DNA of 64,000 nt from Massilia putida (GTDB taxonomy: Bacteria; Pseudomonadota; Gammaproteobacteria; Burkholderiales; Burkholderiaceae_D): the NCBI RefSeq assembly GCF_001941825.1, contig NZ_CP019037.1, forward strand, positions 372,001 through 436,000, written 5' to 3'. The translations under genes were made by a program, and so were the position numbers. The notes under the pieces are model-generated. The model did not search any database. It was not told the DNA's origin and saw nothing but the letters and a program-made list of their open reading frames with translations. This document shows positions 44,415 to 52,656 of this stretch, in pieces. Positions within the stretch are counted from its first letter, which is position 1, and the number at the start of each line of letters is the position of its first letter.

Positions 44415-45479
44415 TCAAAACGCCATGCGGATTCCGGCGATCAGGGAGCGAACGTCACCGCCGTTGTACACGGGATCGAACCCGGTGCTCACCCCGGTCG
44501 CCGAAGTAAAGACCGGATAGGAGCCGGAGGCGCCCATCGGCTGGTAGTAGGCTTTGGCGTCGTTCCATACCTGGGCCAGGCCGGCGTACAGGAAGGTGCG
44601 CTTGCTCAGGTTGTAATCGAAGCGTACGCTGGCGGCGCGCGCGTTGGCGTTCGCCAGGACACGGTTATGCAGGATGCCGTAATCGAGCCACAAGGCATTG
44701 CGGCCCACCGGCACGGTAGCCGACAGCGCGACCGAAATCTTGCTGGTGCGGTTCACGACGGCGTCGTGCGTGCGCGTGTCCTGCACCATCAGCGACGGCG
44801 TGGCGAAACCGAAGTCGTACGAGGTGCCGAAGGTCCCGATGTGCACCGACGACCCCGGCTCGACGAATTCGTGGCCGTGCGACACGTAATACGCACCGTT
44901 CACTTTCCATTTGTCGTACTGATAACGGGCTTGCCCTTCGACCGCCCTTCCCGAGCCGTTATGCTCGTCGACCGCGTATTCGACCGACAGCACGAGTCCT
45001 CTCATGTCCGGCGTCTCGTAGCGGATCGCGTTGCTGAGGAGCTGCGTGGTGTTGCCATAGTAGAGAAAATAGTTCGTCGACGCGCCCCAGCGCAGCGCCC
45101 AGAAGCTGGCGATGGTCTCGTCCGACAGGGATTGCATGCGCCCGACCTTGAGCGTGCCGAGCGCCTTGCTCGTGAGTCCCAAGGTGGCGGTACGGCTGAA
45201 CAACCCATTCGATGAACCTGCCCCGGTATCCGGGCTGAACGGCATCTGCAAGTCGAACACGGCGGCATTGCCGCCGCCGAGATCTTCGACGCCCTGGAAG
45301 TTCAAGCGGCTCTGGTTCAATTGGCCGGAACTCTGCCGGGTCAGCATGCCGCGTCCGGTGTCGATGCGCTCCATCGACACATCGAGATAGCCGCTGACCC
45401 GCACGCCTGACTCGGCGTGCGCGGCGCAGGTGGCCAACGCGAGGGCAAGCGGCATGCAGCCGGCGAATTTTTTACTCAT
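44415..45479 (-). CDS. Porin, Gram-negative 16-strand type
   Basis: A 354-residue outer-membrane porin with signal peptide MSKKFAGCMPLALALATCAA ending in AHA and the mature start ESGVRVSGYLDVSMERI. The loop VQGVEDLGGG-type motif reads FQGVEDLGGGNAAVFDLQ, and the terminal strand is LIAGIRMAF with a Phe end. GGAG lies 8 nt before the ATG. It is a second porin, only distantly like that at 29801, serving the 39-50 kb block. It likely admits an anionic ester or lactone. Confidence 0.92.
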   Translation of the reverse strand: MSKKFAGCMPLALALATCAAHAESGVRVSGYLDVSMERIDTGRGMLTRQSSGQLNQSRLNFQGVEDLGGGNAAVFDLQMPFSPDTGAGSSNGLFSRTATLGLTSKALGTLKVGRMQSLSDETIASFWALRWGASTNYFLYYGNTTQLLSNAIRYETPDMRGLVLSVEYAVDEHNGSGRAVEGQARYQYDKWKVNGAYYVSHGHEFVEPGSSVHIGTFGTSYDFGFATPSLMVQDTRTHDAVVNRTSKISVALSATVPVGRNALWLDYGILHNRVLANANARAASVRFDYNLSKRTFLYAGLAQVWNDAKAYYQPMGASGSYPVFTSATGVSTGFDPVYNGGDVRSLIAGIRMAF

Positions 45480-45638
45480 GCATCGTCTCCAGTCGTGTTG
45501 TGATCCTGGTCGTCGCCAGGCTAGTGTTGTACTGCTCAACGACGCCAGAATAGCCGCTCGGCGCGCCCGTGCATCTAGCCCCGGCTGCAAACCTGTCATG
45601 CATTTCCTGCACGGAAAATCACCGGCCGGAGCCGAAAC

Positions 45639-45672
45639 GGAAACGGCCCGCCGTCGCCGGCGGGCCGTTTCC
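45639..45672 (-). terminator. Strong hairpin after the carboxylesterase gene
   Basis: Perfect 15-bp arms (GGAAACGGCCCGCCG / CGGCGGGCCGTTTCC) enclose a TCGC loop, 22 bp after the esterase stop. The T-run that follows on the minus strand is short (GTTTCGG), so termination may be partial. It separates the esterase/MFS/amidohydrolase set from the porin set. Confidence 0.6.
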
Positions 45673-45693
45673 GTGTTAAGCGAAATCTCGCGA

Positions 45694-47304
45694 TTACGCC
45701 GGTTCCAGGCGGCGATAGAATCCGCAAAAAAAATCGAGCGCCGTCTCGTTGAACGGCCGCCCGGCCACGGCGACGGCGGCGCTCCCACCCAGCCGCAAGG
45801 TATTGGCGCCGGCGGCATCGAAGCGCGGCCAGGCCGGCAACCCGGTGGTGGCGGGGTCGCCGTTCGTGGCGAAGCTGACCCAGTAGCTCGACATCGCATC
45901 CGCGAGCAGCTGGTCCGCATCCGTCCAAGGCCACGGAAGCGCCGCGAGATTATTAAAGGCGTACCAGAGTTCCGCACCGTGGTAGCTGCCAAAGCCGCCG
46001 GGTGGCGCCGGTTCGTGATAGGCCGCGTCGGGCAGCGGCGGCGCATGCATGAAGTTGAACAAATATACGGGCGCTTGCACCGTGCCTACGTGCAGCTGGG
46101 CGAACCGGTACGCCTGGTACGCGAATCCCATGTCGCGTCGTACCCGGTAGCTCGATGCGAGGGCCTGGGCATCGTCCCGATGTGGATACAGCGCCAGGAA
46201 GCTGTCGGCGTATTCGCCGAAGGTGTCGCGAGCGAATGCCGCGAAGCCGGCGCTCGTCTGCAGTGCCGGCATCGGATACGCCGCCGACTCATCCAAGGTA
46301 TAGCCGGCGAGCAGCGATATCGGCATCTGCTGGCCAGCGCTGAACACCTCGTCCACCGGACGCGCCAGCAACTGCCCATCCACGATCGGTCCCCAGATGC
46401 CACGTGCGCCGCCGAGCAGCTGGTCGGCGGGCAGCGCGCGCAATTGCGCCAGGCTGTGCGCCCCCAACGGCGCCAGCGTCGCCACGCCGATGGCCTCGGC
46501 CTCTGCCAGGGAGCGCATGGGCGCGCCCATCAAACCTCCGTCGAACCGCCCCGAGCTATGCACGATAGCGCGCTGGAACAGCCCCTGAGCCTGCCCCGAC
46601 GCCATCAGCACGCTGACATGCGCTGCCCCGGCCGACTGGCCGAACAAGGTAACGCGGCGCGGATCGCCGCCGAAGGCCGCGATATTCTTGCGTACCCAGC
46701 GCAAGGCAGCCAGCACGTCCATGCTCGCATAGTTGCCGGAGCCGCCTCCCTCGGCAGAAAGCGCCGGATGCGCGAGATAACCGAGCGCCCCGACCCGGTA
46801 GTTGACACTGACGACGATGCTGCCCTTGCGCGCGAGGCGTTCGCCATCCGACACCGGATGCGAGCCGCTGCCGAAGCGGTGTCCGCCGCCATAGACCCAG
46901 ACGATGACGGGCAGATCCGCCAACGCCTTGCCGGCTGGCGCCCACACATTCAGGTAGAGGCAATCCTCGCTGAGCGCGCATTCGGGCGGTTCGGCGAAGG
47001 AAAACTGGCGCATGATGGAATCGTCGGCGATGGCCGATTGCACGCATGCCGCGCCATAGCGGTCGGCCTGCAGCACACCATGCCACGGCAGCACCGGCTG
47101 CGGCGGCCGCCAGCGCAGCGCGCCGACCGGAGGGGCGGCGTATGGAATTCCCTTGTAGACGCGGCAGGCTTCGTCGGCCGACAGGCGACCTTCGAGCGCA
47201 CCGCCTTCGACCTGGAGCACCTCGGTGGCCCGTATGCCTTCCGCTGCGGTAGCCGACGGACGGATGCGCGCCGGCGCCCTGGCTGCCACTTGCTCGACCG
47301 CCAT
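45694..47304 (-). CDS. Type B carboxylesterase
   Basis: A 536-residue alpha/beta-hydrolase of the type B carboxylesterase family. Hallmarks are SEDCLYLNVWAP, the oxyanion hole VYGGGHRFGSG (Gly139-141), the nucleophile Ser224 in TLFGQSAGAAHV and His in GGFGSYHGAELWYAF. No signal peptide is evident, so it is likely cytoplasmic or periplasmic by an unseen route. Its start shares a base with the MFS stop. It should hydrolyse aryl or alkyl esters at the head of the pathway. Confidence 0.92.
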   Translation of the reverse strand: MAVEQVAARAPARIRPSATAAEGIRATEVLQVEGGALEGRLSADEACRVYKGIPYAAPPVGALRWRPPQPVLPWHGVLQADRYGAACVQSAIADDSIMRQFSFAEPPECALSEDCLYLNVWAPAGKALADLPVIVWVYGGGHRFGSGSHPVSDGERLARKGSIVVSVNYRVGALGYLAHPALSAEGGGSGNYASMDVLAALRWVRKNIAAFGGDPRRVTLFGQSAGAAHVSVLMASGQAQGLFQRAIVHSSGRFDGGLMGAPMRSLAEAEAIGVATLAPLGAHSLAQLRALPADQLLGGARGIWGPIVDGQLLARPVDEVFSAGQQMPISLLAGYTLDESAAYPMPALQTSAGFAAFARDTFGEYADSFLALYPHRDDAQALASSYRVRRDMGFAYQAYRFAQLHVGTVQAPVYLFNFMHAPPLPDAAYHEPAPPGGFGSYHGAELWYAFNNLAALPWPWTDADQLLADAMSSYWVSFATNGDPATTGLPAWPRFDAAGANTLRLGGSAAVAVAGRPFNETALDFFCGFYRRLEPA

Positions 47305-48683
47305 CAGCGCACCGCCGCGGGCTTGAATTCCGGCTCGGCCGCCGTCGATGCCTTGACCAGCGCCGCCATTTCGTTCTGATAGAAGCGCATGCCATATACC
47401 GTCAGCACCAGTCCCAGCAGCATGGCGGGCAAGGGTGTAATGGAAATCGCGTAGATCAAGCCCTGGTCGTTCTGGAATACGCGATCCGTGACGAGCGCGG
47501 TGGCGGTCGGGCCCAGCGCCATGCCGAAGATCGACACCAGCAACAGATGCACCGCAGTGATCTTGCCGCGCATTTGGTTACGGGTCACGTCCTGCAGCAC
47601 ACTTGGCATCGAGGCCACCGCCATCGCATTGGCGAAGCCGAACAGCCCGCACGCCACCAGCGCCAGGTGATAGTCGCCAAGGAAAGGCAGCGCGGCGATG
47701 CAGGGAATCGTGATGAACCACGAAAACACGAACACCTGCATCCGCGAACCGTAGGCGCCACGCGTCTTGAGCCAATCGCTGAGTACACCACTGACCAGGC
47801 ACCCCGCGATCCCGCCCGGCATGACTACCGAACCGATCAGTACACCGGCACTCGCCGGTGGCAGGCCGTACTTGCGTGCGAAAAAGGTCGGAATCCACGA
47901 CAACACCGCGTACGCCGAAAATGCGCACAGACTGAAGGTGCCGAAGATGGCCAGCCACATGGCACGGCGCTGTTTCAGGTAAGCCAGCAGCGATTCACCG
48001 GCCAGTGCACCGGTACCCGATTGGGCTGCCACCTGCTGCCGCAGCGGCTCCTTGATCGTCAGGACCAGCAGCGCGACCAGGAGTCCGGGCAAGCCGACCG
48101 CGATAAAGGCGCTCTTCCACGGCGGCAGCAGTCCCAAGAGCGGCCAGTCGAAATCGGCACCGTGGAATGACTTCAACACCAGGCCGCCGATGATCAAGGC
48201 GCCCTGCCCGCCAGCGAAGGTACTGATGGTGAATATGCCGTTGGCGCGGCCGCGTTGCGAGCTCGGAAAGAAATCCGCGAGCAGGGAAAAGACGGCGGGC
48301 ATCAGGATCGCCTCGCCGATGCCCACCCCTACGCGCGCCAGGAACAGTTCGGCGAAACTATTGGCGAAACCGCACAACACCGTCATCACGCTCCACAGGG
48401 CGATACCGGCCGACAGCAGCTTGCGGCGCTGCATCCGGTCCACCAGATAGCCGCTGGGGATACCCATCACACTGTACAGCAGCACGAAAGACAGTCCTTG
48501 CAACAGGCTGATGCCGGTGTCGGACACGCCGAGCGACTGGCGCACTGGCGCGACTAGCAAGGTGATAATCGACTTGTCCACGAACGCCAGAGTTGCGGCA
48601 ACAATGAATACGAATAGCGCGTACCACGCCAGTGCGGCGGGCGGATAGGCGCGCGCGTCCGGCGCGCTCTGATGGTCATACAT
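47304..48683 (-). CDS. MFS transporter (spinster/AAHS-like)
   Basis: A 459-residue 12-TM permease. TM1 has AATLAFVDKSIITLLVAPV, with the DR/K pattern of the Spns/hexuronate-like group. The loop motif GYLVDRMQRRKLL and VGIGEAILMPAVFSLL fit. It lies 64 bp downstream of the amidohydrolase and abuts the esterase gene. Uptake of the ester or its acid product is inferred. Confidence 0.87.
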   Translation of the reverse strand: MYDHQSAPDARAYPPAALAWYALFVFIVAATLAFVDKSIITLLVAPVRQSLGVSDTGISLLQGLSFVLLYSVMGIPSGYLVDRMQRRKLLSAGIALWSVMTVLCGFANSFAELFLARVGVGIGEAILMPAVFSLLADFFPSSQRGRANGIFTISTFAGGQGALIIGGLVLKSFHGADFDWPLLGLLPPWKSAFIAVGLPGLLVALLVLTIKEPLRQQVAAQSGTGALAGESLLAYLKQRRAMWLAIFGTFSLCAFSAYAVLSWIPTFFARKYGLPPASAGVLIGSVVMPGGIAGCLVSGVLSDWLKTRGAYGSRMQVFVFSWFITIPCIAALPFLGDYHLALVACGLFGFANAMAVASMPSVLQDVTRNQMRGKITAVHLLLVSIFGMALGPTATALVTDRVFQNDQGLIYAISITPLPAMLLGLVLTVYGMRFYQNEMAALVKASTAAEPEFKPAAVR

Positions 48684-48747
48684 GTTTGTCTCCTGATTTT
48701 GTTTTCGTCGTTACGATGGTGGGACCGGCAAGGATTGCCGGCGTGCC

Positions 48748-49980
48748 CTACCCAAGCACTGCCGCGCGTTGTAATGCTCCCACAGGCACCTTGTGAAACT
48801 TCCCATTCTGCATGATCGCCAGCAGCTTGTCCGGCTGCTGGAGGATGCGGATGTCGGCCACCGGATCGCCGTCGACCAGCAGCAGGTCGGCAAGGAACCC
48901 CGGTCGAATCTGGCCGAGTTCGTGCTCCATGCCCATCAATTGCGCACCGAGGCGCGTCGCCGCGACCAGGGTCTCGGCCGGCGTGTAGCCGAACAGCTTT
49001 ACGAACAATTCGAGGTCGCGGGCATTGGCACCGATCGGGTTCCACGGAAAACCATAGTCGCCGCCGGGCAGCACCCGAATACCGCGGCGCCGCATCTCGC
49101 CATACACTTCCTGGTTGCGCTCGATCTGCTCCACGAAGCCTGCGCGCTCGACCACGTCGCGCGTGAAGCCGAATGCTTCGCCCAGGTAGGCCTTGGCATA
49201 CACGATGCCAATCGCCGGCGCGACAAAGATGCGGTCCTTCGCCGCTTCGAGCATGTCCAGCGCTTCGCTGTCCGCGTAGGTGCAGTGGTAGACAATGCGA
49301 AAGCCGTGCCGCACCGCCATCTTGACGCTGTCGCGCGCTTGGGCGTGCGCCGCCAGCCATACGCCGGCTTCCCGTGCTTCCTCGGCCGCCGCCGCCACCT
49401 CGGCTTCGGTATAGTGAACCTGCATCGAACCGCCTGGGCCGAAGGCATCGTCGCCGGACAACAGCAGCTTGATCGAGCCGACGCCTTCCTGCGCCATGGC
49501 CTTGACGAACGCGCGAATGCTGTCGGGACCGTCGCGCTCCTTGTCGGCCCCTGCGGGCCGCTCGAACGTGGAACTGACCAGCCGCGGGCCTGGCAGGTAA
49601 CCGCCGCGCAGCTCCTTCTGCAGGGCGATCTCGAAGCGTGGCCCCTTTGAGCCAGCAGAATACGCGGAGGTGAAGCCGGCGTCGAGCAGGACGCGGGCGT
49701 TATGCGCCGTGACGAGCAGGTGCTCTTCCGGCGGAATGGTCCTTTCCTTAAAGATGCGGCCGACCGACGACAAGAAGGACAGATGCGCGTGTGGCTCGAT
49801 CAGGCCCGGCATCAGCGTAGCGCCGCCACAGTCGATCACACGCGCGTTATCGGCGGGGATTCCCCCGGGAGCTTGCGCCACTGCTCGGATACGCGGACCT
49901 TCGACCAGCACCTCAGCCCGAAAGCGGTCCCGGCCACTGCCGTCGAAAAGTTGAACGTTCTTAAAAAGTATTGAATCCAT
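48748..49980 (-). CDS. Amidohydrolase (imidazolonepropionase-like family)
   Basis: A 410-residue amidohydrolase with the metal motif LIEPHAHLSFL (His64, His66). A probable carbamylated Lys lies in GSIKLLLSGDD, followed by WLAAHAQARDS, IVYHCTYADSE and LPGGDYGFPW. It is the first gene of the long leftward block. There is no signal peptide. Substrates of this family range from imidazolonepropionate to proline dipeptides and organophosphates; an amide or lactone is possible here. Confidence 0.87.
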   Translation of the reverse strand: MDSILFKNVQLFDGSGRDRFRAEVLVEGPRIRAVAQAPGGIPADNARVIDCGGATLMPGLIEPHAHLSFLSSVGRIFKERTIPPEEHLLVTAHNARVLLDAGFTSAYSAGSKGPRFEIALQKELRGGYLPGPRLVSSTFERPAGADKERDGPDSIRAFVKAMAQEGVGSIKLLLSGDDAFGPGGSMQVHYTEAEVAAAAEEAREAGVWLAAHAQARDSVKMAVRHGFRIVYHCTYADSEALDMLEAAKDRIFVAPAIGIVYAKAYLGEAFGFTRDVVERAGFVEQIERNQEVYGEMRRRGIRVLPGGDYGFPWNPIGANARDLELFVKLFGYTPAETLVAATRLGAQLMGMEHELGQIRPGFLADLLLVDGDPVADIRILQQPDKLLAIMQNGKFHKVPVGALQRAAVLG

Positions 49981-50251
49981 GAATCTCCTCTACATGCCGG
50001 ACGACCGGTTCTCCACGACTGGCGAGGGCCGCTATCGTGTTTGTCCTGTCTGGTCGAGCATATGTGTTCGGGATCGGCTTGCCCACGCCTGAATATGCAA
50101 AGCAGCAGTGCACGTTCAGCAAAAGAGTGGACCTTCGTCGCAACCGAGCACCACGAGCGCGAGATTCGCTAGCCAAACGTCGAGCGCGCATGGCGGTTTG
50201 ATGCGAAAGAACTGCACATATGCCGGGCCGGGCCACGGGTAGACTGACGGG

Positions 50252-51178
50252 ATGAGTGCACCAGCCGAACCGAAATACCGAACGACCAACTGGAAGGACT
50301 ACAACGAAGCGTTGAGAACGCGCGGTTCGCTGCTGGTTTGGCTGGACAAGGACATGCGCTGGCACGGCGGCGCCAGCCGCAAACGGGGCCGCAGCCCGAC
50401 GTACAGTGAGGCGGCGATTCAGTTCTGTCTGACGATGAAAAGCCTGTTCAACCTGCAGCTGCGGCAGGCGATGGGCATGACGCAACGCCTGCTAAGGTTG
50501 GCCGGTCTGGACTGGCAGGTGCCCGATTTCAGCACAGTCGGCCGGCGCCAGAAACATCTGGCGGTTACGATTTGGGCGCGTGCGACGACCACGGGATTGA
50601 ATTTCCTGGTGCACAGCACCGGCATCAAGATGCTCGGCGAGGGCGAGTGGAAAACGAAGAAGCGCGGGGCCGACTATCGGCGTCAATGGCGCAAGGTCCA
50701 TCTTGCAATTGACGCGACCACGCTGGAAATTCGGGCCATCGAAGTGACCGGCACCGGCGACGCGCCGCTGCTGCCGTGCCTGCTCGACCAGATCGGCAAC
50801 GATGAGCCCATCGCGAGCGTCAGTGGCGACGGCGCTTACGACATGAAGGACTGCCATGAGGCCATCGCGCGGCGAGGCGCTGAAGCAGTCATTCCAACTC
50901 GCAGGAACGCCAAGCCATGGAAGGACCGTCGGCCGGGCGCCGAAGCGCGCAATGCGATCCTGGATGTCACGCGCCGCCTCGGACGGAAAATATGGAAGAA
51001 ATGGACTGGCTATCATCGACGCAGCCTCGTGGAAACCAAGATGCGTTGCTTCAAGCTGCTGGGTGAGCGTTTTATGGCACGTGACTTCGACCGCCAGGTC
51101 GCCGAGTTGCAGATGCGCGCCGCCATCCTCAACCGCTTCACGTGGCTGGGCACGCCCAGGACGGTCGCCATGCCGTGA
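50252..51178 (+). CDS. IS5-family transposase (IS903-like)
   Basis: A 308-residue DDE transposase. NWKDYNEALRTRGSLLVWLD is the usual IS903-type N-terminus. The catalytic core shows AIDATTLEIRAIEVTG, VSGDGAYDMKDCHEAI (second Asp) and HRRSLVETKMRCFKLLGERF (Glu within the YREK-like motif). The reading frame looks complete, so it may be active if both ends exist. It lies between the amidohydrolase promoter and the repeat cluster. Confidence 0.9.
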   Translation: MSAPAEPKYRTTNWKDYNEALRTRGSLLVWLDKDMRWHGGASRKRGRSPTYSEAAIQFCLTMKSLFNLQLRQAMGMTQRLLRLAGLDWQVPDFSTVGRRQKHLAVTIWARATTTGLNFLVHSTGIKMLGEGEWKTKKRGADYRRQWRKVHLAIDATTLEIRAIEVTGTGDAPLLPCLLDQIGNDEPIASVSGDGAYDMKDCHEAIARRGAEAVIPTRRNAKPWKDRRPGAEARNAILDVTRRLGRKIWKKWTGYHRRSLVETKMRCFKLLGERFMARDFDRQVAELQMRAAILNRFTWLGTPRTVAMP

Positions 51179-51231
51179 TTCCGTCCGGGGTTTGGAGTAT
51201 TACGCGCCCAGCTAGATTATTCAACAAAGCC
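50252..51231 (+). mobile_element. IS5-family insertion element, right end seen, left end uncertain
   Basis: The transposase gene is followed 33 bp later by the terminal repeat GGCTTTGTTGAATAAT (complement of 51216-51231), typical of IS903-like IS5 members. No matching left repeat was found between 49981 and 50251, so the left end may be degenerate or lost. I mark only the part supported by gene and right repeat. Confidence 0.7.
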
Positions 51232-51410
51232 GTGCTCCACCTGGCTGCTGCAGGCCATTTTTGCAATAAAGCCGCTCGAAACCAGTCCTTACGGAATTGC
51301 CTGCCACCCAGGAAGCGGATGTGCTCTGACAATATCCGATATCCGCGTGTTTAGTGTAAAGCTCAGGAAGCTCGTTTCACGGCACGTCGGCTGCCTCTAG
51401 GAATCGGCGA

Positions 51411-51718
51411 AGTTCCACTTTTACTTCATATCTTCAGAAGTCGCAGTCTTACTTCATAAACAGTTCCACTCTTACTTCATCGGACGGTTCGCTCCATGTG
51501 GCGCCGGCACGTCGACGTAAGTCATTGATTTTTAATGCCTCGGTTTTGATCCGGCGGCGAACAATTGCCAATTCGCAAAGGTTTCGCGGGCGAGTGGCAC
51601 TTTTACTTCATAAACAGTCGCACTTTTACTTCATCGAACCCCAGGCAGGCGGTCGGCAGGGTACTTGCTTTGGCGAGTGGCATGTTTAGTTCCGAAGCCG
51701 CGGCACATTTGCTTCAAC
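51411..51718. repeat. Seven degenerate ~20-bp repeats (TACTTCATA type)
   Basis: Copies start near 51411, 51439, 51462, 51593, 51616, 51676 and 51701. Examples are AGTGGCACTTTTACTTCATA (51593) and AGTCGCACTTTTACTTCATC (51616); outer copies are more degenerate. They fall in a group of three, a 112-bp gap, then four. Two related copies are at 5781-5823. The array resembles transposase-binding sites at transposon ends. No transposase of that type is left here. Confidence 0.65.
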
Positions 51719-52110
51719 AGACGACATCGGAGCCAAGCGGCCCGATGACCTGGACAGGCCAAAGATAAGTTCCGCAGGTACATAGACCAGGGACCCGAAT
51801 CGGCAGGTTTTCCGTGACACGTCACGGCATCGCAGGCGATCGCTGTCGAGGACGAACGCTCAGGCCCGATGCTGGCATGCCAATACATCCTGGCTGGCCT
51901 CTGTCGGAAAAACTAGACGACGGGCCGCGCAAACCCGACGGCTTCGAAAAATTGTCGAGAGACCGATAATGAACAGGCGTTGATGTGTGAACGACTGAAT
52001 TTGGCTTGGCCAAGCACTGGCGTTTCCCTAGGATTATGGCAGTCCAGTACCTTGGCGCCAAAGCGAATCAAGAACACTGGCCGCCGCGCTCTTCAGACAG
52101 GAGAGAAACG

Positions 52111-52138
52111 GGCAAAAAATACCCGCCGGGAGGCGGGT
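52111..52138 (-). terminator. Intrinsic terminator (minus strand)
   Basis: A 7-bp stem ACCCGCC / GGCGGGT with a GGGA loop (52121-52138) is followed on the minus strand by ATTTTTTGCC. It lies ~520 bp beyond the diguanylate cyclase stop and could end that transcript or one from a lost gene. Confidence 0.6.
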
Positions 52139-52656
52139 TGAATCTATTTTCTTGGAGGAAGATAGAGGAGACATAAGCATCATGCTGCATCGCACAAGGA
52201 CTGTCCAATGACGGTTCGTGATACCTGAAATGCGTCCAACCCATGTCTCATCAGACTATGATTTAAACTCGACATTATCAAAAATATTGTCGATTTATAA
52301 TTTCTCCCTACTACACTCCGTCGAGCCCTCGCGCGTCACGCCAAGCGTTGCTGCCGTCCTCAACGTAACTGAGGTGCCTAAGATCACTTGTGTCGTCGCT
52401 TCGAATATCTCGGGCGTCCGATCTACGCAGAACATACAATTGCGACAGTAAAGTCTCCCGGTCCTATCGAAGTCATTACGGTGCGAACTACCGGTTTCGA
52501 CGCCGCGCCGGCGACGATAGCTTCGGCTGCGATCGAAAACGTACCGGTCGTGGGAGACTCACGCAAGGCGACGTTCGTGTCCCGCCAGCTAGCGAATTCC
52601 GATCGGCCTGAACCGACTCCGGCGAAGCGCATCGTCTCCGGCGACCACGGCATGGG

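Larger units (their letters stand above)
51232..52656. other. 1.4-kb gap without a confident gene
   Basis: Apart from the repeat cluster and the terminator at 52111-52138, several frames of 60-117 codons exist, but none has a good ribosome-binding site, family similarity or codon bias. The 52.2-52.6 kb part is AT-richer than the flanks. I treat it as decayed mobile DNA. Confidence 0.5.

Noticed and set aside
44455..44480. A tRNA T-loop-like string (GGTTCGATCCCG on the minus strand)
   Set aside because: It lies in the second porin gene, where it codes for STGFDPVYN, and no acceptor or anticodon stem can be formed around it.
51411..51718. CRISPR array
   Set aside because: Spacing between the repeats is irregular (about 3 to 112 bp), the repeats are degenerate and no cas gene is present.
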